53,270 nt of DNA from Comamonadaceae bacterium (GCA_947454955.1 CANGLW010000019.1:1-53270); one strand, 5' to 3'. Positions 8,353 to 17,087 are shown, counted from the stretch's first letter. Numbers and translations: made by a program. The notes: a model not told the origin generated them from the letters alone.

Positions 8353-8378
8353 CATCAGGGAAAACCCCGAAATGTGTG

Positions 8379-9521
8379 TTAACCGCGACGCTGTTGGCGC
8401 GAGTGGCTGTGCACGGCCTCCACCAGTGCGCTCACGTGCTCGGGTGGGGTGTACTGGCTGATGCCGTGGCCCAGGTTGAAGATCTGGGTCGGGCCGCTGC
8501 GGGTGGTGTCGGTGTGCGGTTGGCCAAAGCTGTCGAGCACGCGGGTGACCTCGGCCGCAATCGCTGCCGGTGGGGCAAACAAAATGTTGGGGTCGATGTT
8601 GCCTTGCAGGGCTTTGCCCATGCCGCTCATCGAGGCGCCACGCACCTCTCCCACCTCACCGCCCACCAGCGCGCGGGCTTTGCCCAGGTTCATGGTCCAG
8701 TCCAGGCCCAGCACATCGCAGTCCAGCGCCTTCATGTCTTGGAGCCACAGGCCACCGCCCTTGGTGAACACAATGCGCGGCACCACTTGGCCATCCACCC
8801 CGGTGCGCTTGAGTTGCGAGAGCACGCGCTCGGTGTAAGCCAAGCTGAACTGTTGGAAGGCGCCATCGGCCAGCACGCCGCCCCAAGAGTCAAACACCAT
8901 CACCGCTTGGGCGCCAGCATCAATTTGGGTGTTGAGGTAGAGCGCCACCGCATCGGCGTTGACCTGAAGCAGGCGGTGCATCAGGTCGGGGCGCGCGTAC
9001 ATCAGGGTTTTGACGTGGCGGTAGTCGTCGCTGCCTTGGCCTTCGACCATGTAGCAGGCCAGCGTCCAGGGGCTGCCTGAGAAGCCAATCAACGGCACGC
9101 GACCGTTCAGCGCCTTGCGGATCGAGGTGACCGCGTCAAACACATACTGCAGTTTGGCCATGTCGGGCACCTGCAGGGCGGCCACGGCCGCTTCGTCGCG
9201 CACGTTTTTGGCAAAGCGCGGGCCTTCACCCATGGCAAAGCTCAAGCCCAGGCCCATGGCGTCGGGCACGGTCAAGATGTCGGAAAACAAAATAGCGGCA
9301 TCGAGCGGGTAGCGCTCCAGCGGCTGCAAGGTCACCTCGGTGGCGTAGTCCATATTGGTGGCCAGCCCCATGAAACTGCCGGCCTTGGCGCGGGTGGCGC
9401 AGTACTCGGGCAGGTAGCGGCCGGCTTGGCGCATCAACCACACGGGGGTGTGGTCGGTGGCTTGGCGCAAACAGGCGCGCAAAAAGGTGTCGTTCTGGAG
9501 GGGGGCGTAGGCAGCGGTCAT
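8379..9521 (-). CDS. hemE: Uroporphyrinogen decarboxylase
   Basis: HemE removes four carboxyl groups from uroporphyrinogen III to give coproporphyrinogen III in cytosolic heme synthesis. The 380-residue product is slightly longer than the usual 350-360 because of a C-terminal tail (HSRQQRRG). Family signatures are clear: [10 protein letters not shown] near residues 31-40 (binding the substrate carboxylates), [14 protein letters not shown] near residues 83-96 with the essential Asp, and FDSWGG near 210. The ATG at 9521 fits the conserved N-terminus. It seems to be transcribed alone, 71 bp downstream of the dsbD operon and 353 bp before priA. Confidence 0.96.
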   Translation of the reverse strand: MTAAYAPLQNDTFLRACLRQATDHTPVWLMRQAGRYLPEYCATRAKAGSFMGLATNMDYATEVTLQPLERYPLDAAILFSDILTVPDAMGLGLSFAMGEGPRFAKNVRDEAAVAALQVPDMAKLQYVFDAVTSIRKALNGRVPLIGFSGSPWTLACYMVEGQGSDDYRHVKTLMYARPDLMHRLLQVNADAVALYLNTQIDAGAQAVMVFDSWGGVLADGAFQQFSLAYTERVLSQLKRTGVDGQVVPRIVFTKGGGLWLQDMKALDCDVLGLDWTMNLGKARALVGGEVGEVRGASMSGMGKALQGNIDPNILFAPPAAIAAEVTRVLDSFGQPHTDTTRSGPTQIFNLGHGISQYTPPEHVSALVEAVHSHSRQQRRG

Positions 9522-9592
9522 CCCCCTATTGTGTCAGGCAAAACTGACAGTTGTCTCAGGGCAAACCCATGTGGGCGAAAAAAACTGCTTGA

Positions 9593-9955
9593 TCAGGCCG
9601 CCGGCGTGTCTTGGGCGGCCGCGCGAACTTCCAGAATTTCAAAGTCGATGGCCTCGGCATACACCCGCGCGTCGGTGCTGGCCAGGTGCAGCAGCATGTG
9701 CGGCGCGCGCGCGCCCACCACCCGGTTGAGCAACACCCCGAACACCACCAACCCCAGGCCCGTCCAGGTGTAACCCCACAGGCCCATGCCCACGCCGGTG
9801 CCAATCACCGGCAGGGTCAGCAAGGTGAGCATGAGGCGGTGGCGCATGTATTTGCGCGCTTTCGCGGGGTTGACGATCACGCGGTAGTGGCCCGCAGGCA
9901 GCCCGCGCTGGAAGGTCTCGAAGTCGATGCTCAGGGTCTGGTCGGATTCGCTCAT
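9593..9955 (-). CDS. Small membrane protein of unknown function
   Basis: I do not recognise a named family. From the ATG at 9955 the product is 120 residues: a polar N-terminus (about 1-35), two adjacent hydrophobic segments (about 42-60, LMLTLLTLPVIGTGVGMGL, and 62-78, YTWTGLGLVVFGVLLN), and a C-terminal cytosolic or periplasmic part (LLHLASTDARVYAEA). The frame is open upstream to a TTG at 9988, only 6 bp from the previous stop, so a 131-residue form is possible. It is the last gene of the dsbD-CoA-binding unit, which suggests co-expression but not a function. Confidence 0.65.
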   Translation of the reverse strand: MSESDQTLSIDFETFQRGLPAGHYRVIVNPAKARKYMRHRLMLTLLTLPVIGTGVGMGLWGYTWTGLGLVVFGVLLNRVVGARAPHMLLHLASTDARVYAEAIDFEILEVRAAAQDTPAA

Positions 9956-9994
9956 GCCACGGTCATCAAGGTGGTCAAATTGACTCAAACAGGC

Positions 9995-10408
9995 TCAAGC
10001 CCCGGGTTGAAAGCGTGCCAGGTCGATCTTGATGCAGCGGTTTTCAACGACCCGCAGCCCAGCCCCACGCGCTTTGGCCGCCGCTTGGGCATGTTCAACA
10101 CCCAGTTGCATCCACACCGCACCCAGCCCCAGGGCGATGGCCTCGTCCACGATGGGCGGGATGTCGTCGCTGTTGCGAAAGCAGTCCACCAGGTCGATGT
10201 TCTCGTGCGCAGCGGCGTCGGTCAGGCTGGCGTACACCCGCTCACCCAGGATCCTGGGCACCTTGGCCAGCGGGTTCACCGGGATGATGCGCCAGCCCTG
10301 GTTTTGCAGGAACTCGGCCACCTCGTAACTGTCTCGATGGGTTTTGGGCGAAAGGCCCACCACCGCCACGGTGCGGCAGTGGGTGAGGATGTGTTGGACG
10401 TCGTTCAT
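9995..10408 (-). CDS. CoA-binding domain protein (YccU-like)
   Basis: The 137-residue product is a single Rossmann-type CoA-binding domain related to the N-terminus of succinyl-CoA synthetase alpha. Visible hallmarks are TVAVVGLSPKTHRDSYEVA near residues 13-31, a central VNPLAKVPRILGERVYASL, FRNSDDIPPIVDEAIALG near 79-96, and the terminal VENRCIKID. Its physiological role is not established in the family. Its ATG overlaps the dsbD stop as ATGA, so translation is likely coupled to dsbD. Confidence 0.88.
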   Translation of the reverse strand: MNDVQHILTHCRTVAVVGLSPKTHRDSYEVAEFLQNQGWRIIPVNPLAKVPRILGERVYASLTDAAAHENIDLVDCFRNSDDIPPIVDEAIALGLGAVWMQLGVEHAQAAAKARGAGLRVVENRCIKIDLARFQPGA

Positions 10409-12603
10409 GGGTTTTCAAGTGCGGTCATGACTTCGCGCACGCTGATGAGTTCAGACAGCACCTTGGGCGGCTTTTGCCCTGGGTACACCACATACACCGG
10501 CACGCCGCTGCGGCCCAAGTCGGCAAGCGCTGAAGTGATGCGCGCATCGCGCCGGGTCCAGTCCGCGCGCATCAGCAAGGTGTTGCGGGCTTGAAAAGCA
10601 GAGAGGAGCTCCGGGTTGGAGAGCGTGGTTTGTTTGTTGAGTTGGCAAGTCACACACCAAGCCGCGGTGAAGTCCACAAACACGGTGCGCCCTTCGCTGC
10701 GCGCTTGCGCCACGCGCTCAGGCGACCAGCTTTGCCAGCTCGATGCCGAGGGTGCGTTGGAGGTATTTGGGGGGGGCTCGGTTTCAATCGGTGTTTCAGA
10801 TAAAAAATGACCGGTTTGCCACAGCCAGCCAATCAAGAAAGCTATCAAAACAGGAGCGAGCAGCGTTCGCACGCGGTCCCCTGCGCGCCAGGCCCACAGC
10901 ACCGCAGACAAGAGCACCAAGGCCACCAACACGACGGCGGCCGCGTTCATGCCGGCTTGCTGGCCCAGCACCCACAACAGCCACACCACGGTGAGCAGCA
11001 TGGGGAAAGCCAAGGCTTGGCGCAGCAGGGCCATCCACGCGCCAGGGCGCGGCAATGCGCGCGCGAACGCAGGCACCCAACTGGCCAGCAAATAGGGCAA
11101 GGCCAGGCCCACGCCCATGGCGGCAAAAATCAACAAGGCTTGTCCATCAGGCAAGGTCACCGCCAAACCCAACGACGCGCCCATGAAAGGCGCGGTGCAG
11201 GGCGAAGCCACCAGCACCGCCAGCACGCCGGAGAACAAGGCGTCCACCACCGGGTGTTTGGCTTGCAAGCTGGCCAAGCCAGAAGGCAGCAAGTTGCCAA
11301 ACTCAAAGAGGCCTGCCAGGTTCAGCGCCAGCAACGTGAAAAGCGCAGCCAGGGCGCTGACCACCCAGGGGTTTTGCAACTGAAAGCCCCAACCCAGGTT
11401 GTCGCCCGCTGCGCGCAGCACCAGCAGCACAAGGCCCAAACCCAGAAAGCTCAAGACCACCCCGGCCGTGTAAGCCAAGCCGCTGAGCCGGTGCGCGCGA
11501 CGATCTTGCGCGTGCTGCGCAAAGCCCAGCACCTTGATGGCCAGCACCGGGAACACGCAGGGCATGAGGTTCAGAATCAAGCCACCCAGCAATGCCCCCA
11601 GCAGGGCGAGCAAGTAGCTCACCGGCGTGACTTCGGGTGGTTGGAGGTTCGCATCCAAAGCCGCTTGCAAGGCAGGCGACACCCCAGTGCTGCGCAGTGC
11701 GGGCCAACTGCCTTGCACCGTGGTGTTGACCAACACGCCCTGTGGCGTTTGGCTTTGCAGCGGCGAGATGAGCCACGTCAATTCGGTGGGTGAGGTGCTG
11801 CGCAAGTCTGACAAAGGCAGGCTGATCTGCCAGGTGTTGCCTTGCCAGCGTCCGTTCATCGGTGCAGCGGCCTGGGTGATGTCGCTTTGCTCAGGCACGG
11901 CCCACAACTCGCGCCCGACCCACGCCGCAGGTAACTGGTTCAGACTCAAACTCAGGGTGTTGTCGTTGATGCTTGTGACTGCGGTGCCTTCCAGGGTTCG
12001 GGGCTGGGCCAGGCGTGCAAGTTCAAATTCAGCCGCATAGGCCGCGCTGCCCATGGCTGGCACCGTCAGGCTGAACTGCCCTTCTTGCGGGATGCATTCC
12101 TGGCGGCACACCAACCAGCTGGCTTGCAGCTGCAGGGTCACGTCTTGGGTCGGCGCGCTTTTGAAAGTCAGTGGTGCAGTCAACAGCACCGTGCCTTCGT
12201 ACCCATGGTTGATGAGGCTGCCCACCGCCAAACGCTGAGGCACGGGCCAGTTCACCGCACCGACTTGCACGCCTGCTGGCAGCGTCCAATTCAGTTCTGT
12301 GGGCAGGCCGGAGTCACCGGGGTTGCGCCAATAGGTGTGCCAGTGGGGCTGGTGGGTCAGGCGCAGGCCCACCCAGGCTGGCACGCCGGGTGCCAAACCT
12401 TGGGGTGCGTGCACCAGCAACTCCGCGCGAACCTGGTCGGTCACCACCACCGCGGGGTTGTTACCTAAGATTGCCTTGAGCTGAGGCTGGGCCTGCGCCA
12501 GGTGACTGAAGCCAACAATTGCTACGAAAAAAATAGCGAACAGCGCTCGCCAAACGGCTGGGGTTCGCGTCTTGAAATGCCACATGCCGCCAAGTGTAGC
12601 CAT
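10405..12603 (-). CDS. dsbD: Thiol:disulfide interchange protein DsbD
   Basis: DsbD carries electrons from cytosolic thioredoxin across the inner membrane to periplasmic reductants such as DsbC and cytochrome c maturation factors. The 732-residue product has a signal peptide ending in HLAQA, an N-terminal periplasmic domain with a Cys pair (WLVCRQECI, about residue 160), eight or so membrane spans bearing NLMPCVFPVL (about residue 350) and VASPCTAPFMG (about 470), and a C-terminal thioredoxin domain with AAWCVTCQ near 650. The start may be the ATG at 12603 or at 12585. Two copies of the dispersed GCTA repeat lie in its coding sequence, both reading as hydrophobic segments. Confidence 0.93.
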   Translation of the reverse strand: MATLGGMWHFKTRTPAVWRALFAIFFVAIVGFSHLAQAQPQLKAILGNNPAVVVTDQVRAELLVHAPQGLAPGVPAWVGLRLTHQPHWHTYWRNPGDSGLPTELNWTLPAGVQVGAVNWPVPQRLAVGSLINHGYEGTVLLTAPLTFKSAPTQDVTLQLQASWLVCRQECIPQEGQFSLTVPAMGSAAYAAEFELARLAQPRTLEGTAVTSINDNTLSLSLNQLPAAWVGRELWAVPEQSDITQAAAPMNGRWQGNTWQISLPLSDLRSTSPTELTWLISPLQSQTPQGVLVNTTVQGSWPALRSTGVSPALQAALDANLQPPEVTPVSYLLALLGALLGGLILNLMPCVFPVLAIKVLGFAQHAQDRRAHRLSGLAYTAGVVLSFLGLGLVLLVLRAAGDNLGWGFQLQNPWVVSALAALFTLLALNLAGLFEFGNLLPSGLASLQAKHPVVDALFSGVLAVLVASPCTAPFMGASLGLAVTLPDGQALLIFAAMGVGLALPYLLASWVPAFARALPRPGAWMALLRQALAFPMLLTVVWLLWVLGQQAGMNAAAVVLVALVLLSAVLWAWRAGDRVRTLLAPVLIAFLIGWLWQTGHFLSETPIETEPPPNTSNAPSASSWQSWSPERVAQARSEGRTVFVDFTAAWCVTCQLNKQTTLSNPELLSAFQARNTLLMRADWTRRDARITSALADLGRSGVPVYVVYPGQKPPKVLSELISVREVMTALENP
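10841..10870 (+). repeat. Dispersed short repeat, copy inside dsbD (membrane-span region)
   Basis: GCTATCAAAACAGGAGCGAG followed by CAGCGTTCGC matches the copy at 12521-12550 at 23 of 30 positions. On the coding strand it gives part of the last membrane span (Leu-Ala-Pro-Val-Leu-Ile-Ala). Both dsbD copies are in the same reading frame. Confidence 0.45.
12521..12550 (+). repeat. Dispersed short repeat, copy inside the dsbD signal peptide
   Basis: GCTACGAAAAAAATAGCGAA followed by CAGCGCTCGC. On the coding strand it encodes the hydrophobic core of the signal peptide (Ala-Leu-Phe-Ala-Ile-Phe-Phe-Val-Ala). It is related to the copy at 10841-10870 and to the intergenic copies. Confidence 0.45.
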
Positions 12604-12622
12604 CCAACCGGATAATGCGCGG

Positions 12623-14263
12623 ATGCCCGCTCAGCAACCCTATAAGCCTCAGAACGCTGTCGATGTGGTGCTGACCACGCTCAATGCCAAGTACATCCAC
12701 GCCTCGTTGGGCCTGCGCTATCTCCTGGCCAACATGGCGCGCCACGGCAGTGATGCGCTGCAAGCCCGCACGGTGATTCGTGAGTTCACCATCCAGCGAT
12801 CCGTCGATGAAGTCGCGCAAGAGCTGCTGGCGCTGAAGCCGCGCATCATCGGCCTGGGCGTGTACATCTGGAATGTCACGCAAACGACCGAGTTGGTGCG
12901 CTTACTCAAAGCCCAGGCGCCTCAGATCAAGATTGTTTTGGGCGGGCCCGAGGTCAGCCATGAGTGGCAAGGCCAAGAAGTCCTTGCCTTGGCTGACCAC
13001 CTGATCACCGGCTGGGGCGATGTGAGTTTCCCCAAGCTGTGCTTGGCCTTGCTGCACGGCCCCCAGCCTTTGATGAAGGTGATCGCCGGTGAGCAGCCGC
13101 CCTTGGACGACATCGCTTTGCCTTACGCGCATTACAGCGACGCGGATTTGGCGCACCGCGTGTTGTATGTCGAGGCCTCGCGGGGCTGCCCTTTCAAGTG
13201 CGAGTTCTGTCTGAGTTCGCTAGACAAAACCGCCTGGGCCTTTGACCTGGATGTGTTTTTGCGTGAGTTGGATGGCCTGTACGCGCGCGGTGCACGCACC
13301 TTCAAGTTCGTGGACCGCACCTTCAACTTGAAGGCTGCAGCCTCAGCGAAAATTTTGCAGTTCTTCCTGGACAAGCTGGCACAAGACCCGATGCTCTTTG
13401 TGCACTTCGAGTTGATTCCTGACCAGCTGCCCGACCGGCTCAAAGACTTGATCGCGCAGTTTCCCGCCGGGGTCTTGCAGTTTGAAATTGGCATCCAAAG
13501 TTTCAACCCCGAGGTGCAGCAACGCATCTCCCGCCGTCAGGACGATGCAGCCACGGCAGCTAACTTGCAGTGGTTGCTGAGCAGCAGCCAGGCCCATTTG
13601 CACACCGACTTGATTTTCGGTTTGCCTGGCGAAGACCTGGCCAGTTTTGCTGCAGGCTTTGACAAGCTCTACGCCCTGGGGCCGCATGAAATTCAACTCG
13701 GCATCTTGAAGCGTTTACGCGGCACACCGATCGCGCGTCACACCCAAGCGCACGCCATGGTGTACCAAGACGAGCCGCCTTACGCGGTGCTCAGCACCGA
13801 TGTGGTGGACGCCCGGACCCTCACCCAATTCAATCGCTTGGCCAGCTACTGGGACCGCATCGCCAACTCGGGGCGCTTCACCCGTACCCTGCCGCGCTTG
13901 CTGGCCACCCACGCCTCGCCCTTCATGGCCTTCTGGGATTTCTCGGTGTGGCTGTGGGCGCGCCAAGGGAGTCGCCACAGCTTGACGCCCGAACAATTGG
14001 TGGATGCGCTCTTTGATTACCTGCAAACGCACACCAACCCAGAAGAGGTGCGCCAGGCCCTGCTGGCCGACTACCTGGCCAGCGGCGCGCGCGCACGGCC
14101 CGCGTGTTTGAGCGAGGTGCTGCCGCACACCGCCCCGCAAGCGCGCGACGCGGCTTTGGGCAAACGTCAGGCGCGCCATCAACGTGCGGATGTCGCGACC
14201 GATGTTGTCGTTGAGGTGGCGTTGGATACGTCCAGCATCCCCAAGTCAAGCCAAGCCAGCTAA
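12623..14263 (+). CDS. B12-binding-domain radical SAM protein (DUF4080-type)
   Basis: From the ATG at 12623 the product is 546 residues. An N-terminal cobalamin-binding fold (about 10-135, with DVVLTTLNAKYIHASLG and IKIVLGGPEVSHEW) precedes a radical SAM core whose cluster motif CPFKCEFC lies near residues 188-195. HTDLIFGLPGEDLASF near 330 and a C-terminal helical region follow. The architecture fits cobalamin-dependent radical SAM enzymes, which mostly methylate or rearrange unactivated carbons; the substrate of this subgroup is not known to me. An earlier in-frame ATG at 12572 would overlap dsbD and is less likely. A creatininase-family gene starts 9 bp downstream. Confidence 0.88.
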   Translation: MPAQQPYKPQNAVDVVLTTLNAKYIHASLGLRYLLANMARHGSDALQARTVIREFTIQRSVDEVAQELLALKPRIIGLGVYIWNVTQTTELVRLLKAQAPQIKIVLGGPEVSHEWQGQEVLALADHLITGWGDVSFPKLCLALLHGPQPLMKVIAGEQPPLDDIALPYAHYSDADLAHRVLYVEASRGCPFKCEFCLSSLDKTAWAFDLDVFLRELDGLYARGARTFKFVDRTFNLKAAASAKILQFFLDKLAQDPMLFVHFELIPDQLPDRLKDLIAQFPAGVLQFEIGIQSFNPEVQQRISRRQDDAATAANLQWLLSSSQAHLHTDLIFGLPGEDLASFAAGFDKLYALGPHEIQLGILKRLRGTPIARHTQAHAMVYQDEPPYAVLSTDVVDARTLTQFNRLASYWDRIANSGRFTRTLPRLLATHASPFMAFWDFSVWLWARQGSRHSLTPEQLVDALFDYLQTHTNPEEVRQALLADYLASGARARPACLSEVLPHTAPQARDAALGKRQARHQRADVATDVVVEVALDTSSIPKSSQAS

Positions 14264-14272
14264 GATCGCGCC

Positions 14273-15112
14273 ATGAACCCGACCGGCAAGCCTCATCTGA
14301 ACACCCGTTTCTGGGCTGAGTTGCGCACCACCGACTTTGCGCGCTTGAACTTGGCCCGCACCATCGCGGTGTTGCCGGTGGCGGCCACCGAGCAACATGG
14401 CCCGCACCTGCCTTTGAATGTGGACACGGTCTTGGTCGACGGTGTGGTGCAAGCCTGCCTGCCGCATCTGCGTGCGGATTTGCCCGTGCTTTTTCTGCCC
14501 ACCCAAACCACTGGCTTGAGCCCTGAGCACCAAGCCTTTGCCGGTACGTTGACGCACAGCGCACACACTACTTTGGATATGTGGACGCAGTTGGCCGAGT
14601 CGGTCTCGCGCAGCGGGGTGAACAAACTCGTCCTGCTGAACTCGCACGGCGGCCAGGTGGGCTTGATGGACGTGGTGGGCCGCGACCTGCGCAGCCGCTT
14701 GCATATGTTGGTTTACAGCGTGAGTTGGTTCAACCTGCCTTTGGGTGCCGCGGCTGAGGCTTTCAGTGCCGATGAACACCGCTTTGGCATCCACGCGGGT
14801 GACATGGAAACTTCCATGATGCTGGCCTTGCGCCCTGACCTGGTGGACATGACAGCTGCGCAAAATTTCGCGTCGACCTCGCAAACGCGTGCGCAGCAGT
14901 TTGAGATTTTGGGCAATGGCAAAAGCGCCAAGTTGGCCTGGCAAACCCAGGACTACAACCCGCACGGCGCGGTGGGCCATGCGGCAGCAGCCACCGCTGA
15001 AAAAGGCCGCGCTTTGTTAGAAGCGTCAGGAAAAGCGCTGGCCCAGTTGCTGGCTGAAATCGACCAGCTGCCCAGCGACACCTTGCGTCCAGGCTCGCTC
15101 ACGACCTCATGA
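14273..15112 (+). CDS. Creatininase-family amidohydrolase
   Basis: The 279-residue product has the metal-binding motifs of the creatininase fold: ATEQHGPHLPL near residues 37-47, an Asp in NVDTV just after, NSHGGQ near 123-128 and GIHAGDMETSMML near 171-183, whose Glu is the usual metal ligand. Members hydrolyse cyclic amides or peptide-like bonds: creatinine amidohydrolase, the FAPy deformylase ArfB, and the mycofactocin peptidase MftE. Which reaction applies cannot be told. It is 9 bp behind the radical SAM gene and probably in its operon, reminiscent of the MftC/MftE pairing, though no precursor peptide gene is visible. Confidence 0.87.
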   Translation: MNPTGKPHLNTRFWAELRTTDFARLNLARTIAVLPVAATEQHGPHLPLNVDTVLVDGVVQACLPHLRADLPVLFLPTQTTGLSPEHQAFAGTLTHSAHTTLDMWTQLAESVSRSGVNKLVLLNSHGGQVGLMDVVGRDLRSRLHMLVYSVSWFNLPLGAAAEAFSADEHRFGIHAGDMETSMMLALRPDLVDMTAAQNFASTSQTRAQQFEILGNGKSAKLAWQTQDYNPHGAVGHAAAATAEKGRALLEASGKALAQLLAEIDQLPSDTLRPGSLTTS

Positions 15113-15117
15113 GTACC

Positions 15118-15137
15118 TGATCAGCACATGCTGATCA
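15118..15137. terminator. Perfect dyad in the convergent gap between the creatininase and phosphatase genes
   Basis: TGATCAGCA-CA-TGCTGATCA has 9-bp perfect arms and lies 5 bp after the creatininase stop and 11 bp from the phosphatase stop. Its position between two converging genes suggests a two-way transcript end, but there is no T-run on either strand, so it could instead be a protein-binding palindrome. Confidence 0.5.
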
Positions 15138-15148
15138 AGCCATGAAGG

Positions 15149-15817
15149 TCACGCGTAAGTGATCATCGACGCGTGCTCGCTCTCATTGAGGTGCGGCAAG
15201 GTGTTGTAGGTCAACAGCGTGTGGCGCTTGGGGTTGAAATTGAGTTCGCTCACCGCTGAGTTGCGGATGTGCAAGTTCAATTCGATCGACACCTCAGGCG
15301 CCAAGCCCAGCACCTGACCCACCGCGGTGGCAATCGGCCCGCCGCTTGAGACGATCAAGACCCGGCCCTCGTGCTGTTGTCGCACATGGTCCAAAGCACT
15401 GGTGACACCTTTGACAAACTCAGCATAGGTGGGCATGCCCGCAGGTTGTGTGGCACCTTGCATCCATCGGGTGAGGCCCTGTCTGAGCAAGCGAAAATGT
15501 TGACGCACCTCTTCGGGTGAGGTGGCTTTGATCAAGGGCTCGGGGTGGACGGCGGCAATCACCGCTTCGCTGTCGTACTCGTTCAAGCCCGGCCACAGCG
15601 TGGGCGTGTGGCTGTAACCAGCGCCCTGCGCAATGCCTTGCCAGGTTTGTGCATGGCGCTTGAGGGTGCCCATGATGACCGCATCAAACTGCAGGCCTTT
15701 GCTGCGCCAGTGTTCGCCCAGGCGCAGGCTTTGTTGCTGACCCAAAGGGCTGAGTTGGTCATAGTCGGCCGCGCCGAAAGAGGCCTGACCGTGCCTCACC
15801 AGAAAAAGTTGTCCCAT
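15149..15817 (-). CDS. Histidine phosphatase family protein
   Basis: The 222-residue product from the ATG at 15817 begins MGQLFLVRHGQAS, the phosphohistidine RHG motif of the phosphoglycerate mutase-like superfamily, at residues 8-10. The second catalytic region appears as VLIVSSGGPIATAVG near 160-174; here the usual His of SHGG is replaced by Ser (SSGG), which may weaken or change activity. The frame stays open to 15856, but the RHG motif is normally close to the N-terminus, favouring 15817. The substrate is unknown. It is the first gene left of the flagellar cluster and shares no clear link with it. Confidence 0.85.
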   Translation of the reverse strand: MGQLFLVRHGQASFGAADYDQLSPLGQQQSLRLGEHWRSKGLQFDAVIMGTLKRHAQTWQGIAQGAGYSHTPTLWPGLNEYDSEAVIAAVHPEPLIKATSPEEVRQHFRLLRQGLTRWMQGATQPAGMPTYAEFVKGVTSALDHVRQQHEGRVLIVSSGGPIATAVGQVLGLAPEVSIELNLHIRNSAVSELNFNPKRHTLLTYNTLPHLNESEHASMITYA

Positions 15818-15851
15818 GCCCAGATTGTGAAGATTTTGCCAAGACCACCTT

Positions 15852-15886
15852 GTCACCGCTGTGACGGATGCTCCTGAAAAAGGAGC
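15852..15886 (-). terminator. Two adjacent hairpins between flgL and the phosphatase gene
   Basis: Downstream of the flgL stop lie GCTCCT-N5-AGGAGC (15870-15886) and GTCAC-CGCT-GTGAC (15852-15865). The first is read as a hairpin with a T-rich loop on the flgL strand but is not followed by T residues. They may end the long flgB-L transcript or act as an operator for the phosphatase gene, whose start is 35 bp further on. Confidence 0.45.
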
Positions 15887-15905
15887 AAACAGGCATCAAC
15901 CAAGC

Positions 15906-17087
15906 TTAGCCGCTGATGTAATTGAACAGCGACAGGCGCTGCACCGCGGCGTAAGTTTTCAGCGCTGAATCGTAACCTGTCTGCTGCGACTGAAACTCCG
16001 AGATGGCCTGGGGCATGTCCAGGTCTTCGGCGCGCGAGCGGTCGGCCTCGAGCTGCAAAGTTTTGCTTTGCTGGTTGCTGTCGATGGTGTCGGCCCGGTT
16101 GAGCAAATCACCGGCCACCATGCGCGCAGACTCCAGGCGGTTGGTGCTGGCATCAATTTGGGTGAGGGCCAGGCTCAGTTGGTGGCTCAAGATGTGGCCG
16201 CTGTCGCTGCGGATGCTGGCGATCGCATCATCGAGCACCTTGAACACATTGAGTTGGGTGCTCGGTGAGACCTGCAGGCTGTCGCCACTGTTTGCTTTGC
16301 CGTTGACCACGATGGACAGACCGTCAAACACGATGGCTTGGCCCGAGGTGTAGGGTTGGTTGTTCACCACCACCGCCTTGGTGCTGGCGTCACTCACGCT
16401 GTAGGTGCTGGGGCTGGTGAAGACGATGTTGTAGTTGTGCCCGGTGACCAGGGTCGGGTCGATCACCTGACCCGCATCGGTGTTGACTGCGCCGGTGTTG
16501 GCCGGGTTCAAATCCACCTTGAAGACGCCATTGCCGCTGGGCACATTCATCCACACGGTTTGGCCGTCCATCGCGCCGGGAATGGCGGTGGTGGTGGCGG
16601 CGCGCTGCCCACCGATGCCGCTGAAGCTCACGCCGGTGGCGGCATCCACAAAGGGCGCGGCCTGGCTGGCCAAGCCACCAAAGAGCGGGTTGCCGTTGCT
16701 GTCCAAACGGTTGGCGTAGTTGAACAGCTGGTCGCGCAAGCCTTGCATTTGCAGCGCCAAGCTTTGGCGGTCGGAGGCGTTGTAAGCGCCGTTGCCTGCG
16801 TTGATCACCAGATCGCGGATGCTTTGCATGGCCAGCACCGAGTCACCCAAAGTGGACTCCACCATGCTCATCGCGTTGACTTGCAATTTCAGGGCGCGCT
16901 GGTCGGTCTCGATGCGACTCAAGCGGTTCTGTGCACGCTCGGCTTGTGCCGCGCCCACAGGGTCGTCGCTGGGGCGAACCACGCGTTTACCGGCCGAGAG
17001 TTTTTCTTGCAGGTCGGCAATATCGGTTTGGCGTTGCGTCAGGTTGGCCAGGGTGTTGTCAAAGGTATTGGCGGTTCCGAGTCTCAT
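15906..17087 (-). CDS. flgL: Flagellar hook-filament junction protein FlgL (HAP3)
   Basis: FlgL forms the second junction ring between hook and filament after export through the flagellar type III system. The 393-residue product starts MRLGTANTFDNTLANLTQRQ, with the flagellin-like N-terminal coiled-coil (ADLQEKLSAGKRVVRPSDDP near 25-44). It ends with the matching C-terminal coiled-coil (MPQAISEFQSQQTGYDSALK and a terminal SLFNYISG). It has no signal peptide, as expected for an exported axial protein. It is the last gene of the flgB-L run, 13 bp after flgK. The first span of an unrelated phosphatase gene follows after two hairpins. Confidence 0.95.
   Translation of the reverse strand: MRLGTANTFDNTLANLTQRQTDIADLQEKLSAGKRVVRPSDDPVGAAQAERAQNRLSRIETDQRALKLQVNAMSMVESTLGDSVLAMQSIRDLVINAGNGAYNASDRQSLALQMQGLRDQLFNYANRLDSNGNPLFGGLASQAAPFVDAATGVSFSGIGGQRAATTTAIPGAMDGQTVWMNVPSGNGVFKVDLNPANTGAVNTDAGQVIDPTLVTGHNYNIVFTSPSTYSVSDASTKAVVVNNQPYTSGQAIVFDGLSIVVNGKANSGDSLQVSPSTQLNVFKVLDDAIASIRSDSGHILSHQLSLALTQIDASTNRLESARMVAGDLLNRADTIDSNQQSKTLQLEADRSRAEDLDMPQAISEFQSQQTGYDSALKTYAAVQRLSLFNYISG

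Larger units (their letters stand above)
8026..8378. other. Intergenic region between hemE (3') and priA (5')
   Basis: These 353 bp hold no convincing gene. They contain a hemE-proximal GC hairpin (8328-8352), a dispersed repeat (8236-8261), an inverted repeat TTGCCC-N7-GGGCAA (8190-8208), a perfect 9-bp inverted repeat AAGCCTTGA-AAA-TCAAGGCTT (8162-8182) and a DnaA box (8122-8130). The priA promoter must lie in the part nearest 8026. A reading frame here that overlaps the priA start is judged spurious. Confidence 0.7.

Noticed and set aside
10807-11793. Open frame of about 328 codons opposite dsbD
   Set aside because: The Gln/His/Arg-rich translation has no recognisable domain; dsbD on the other strand has every expected motif.
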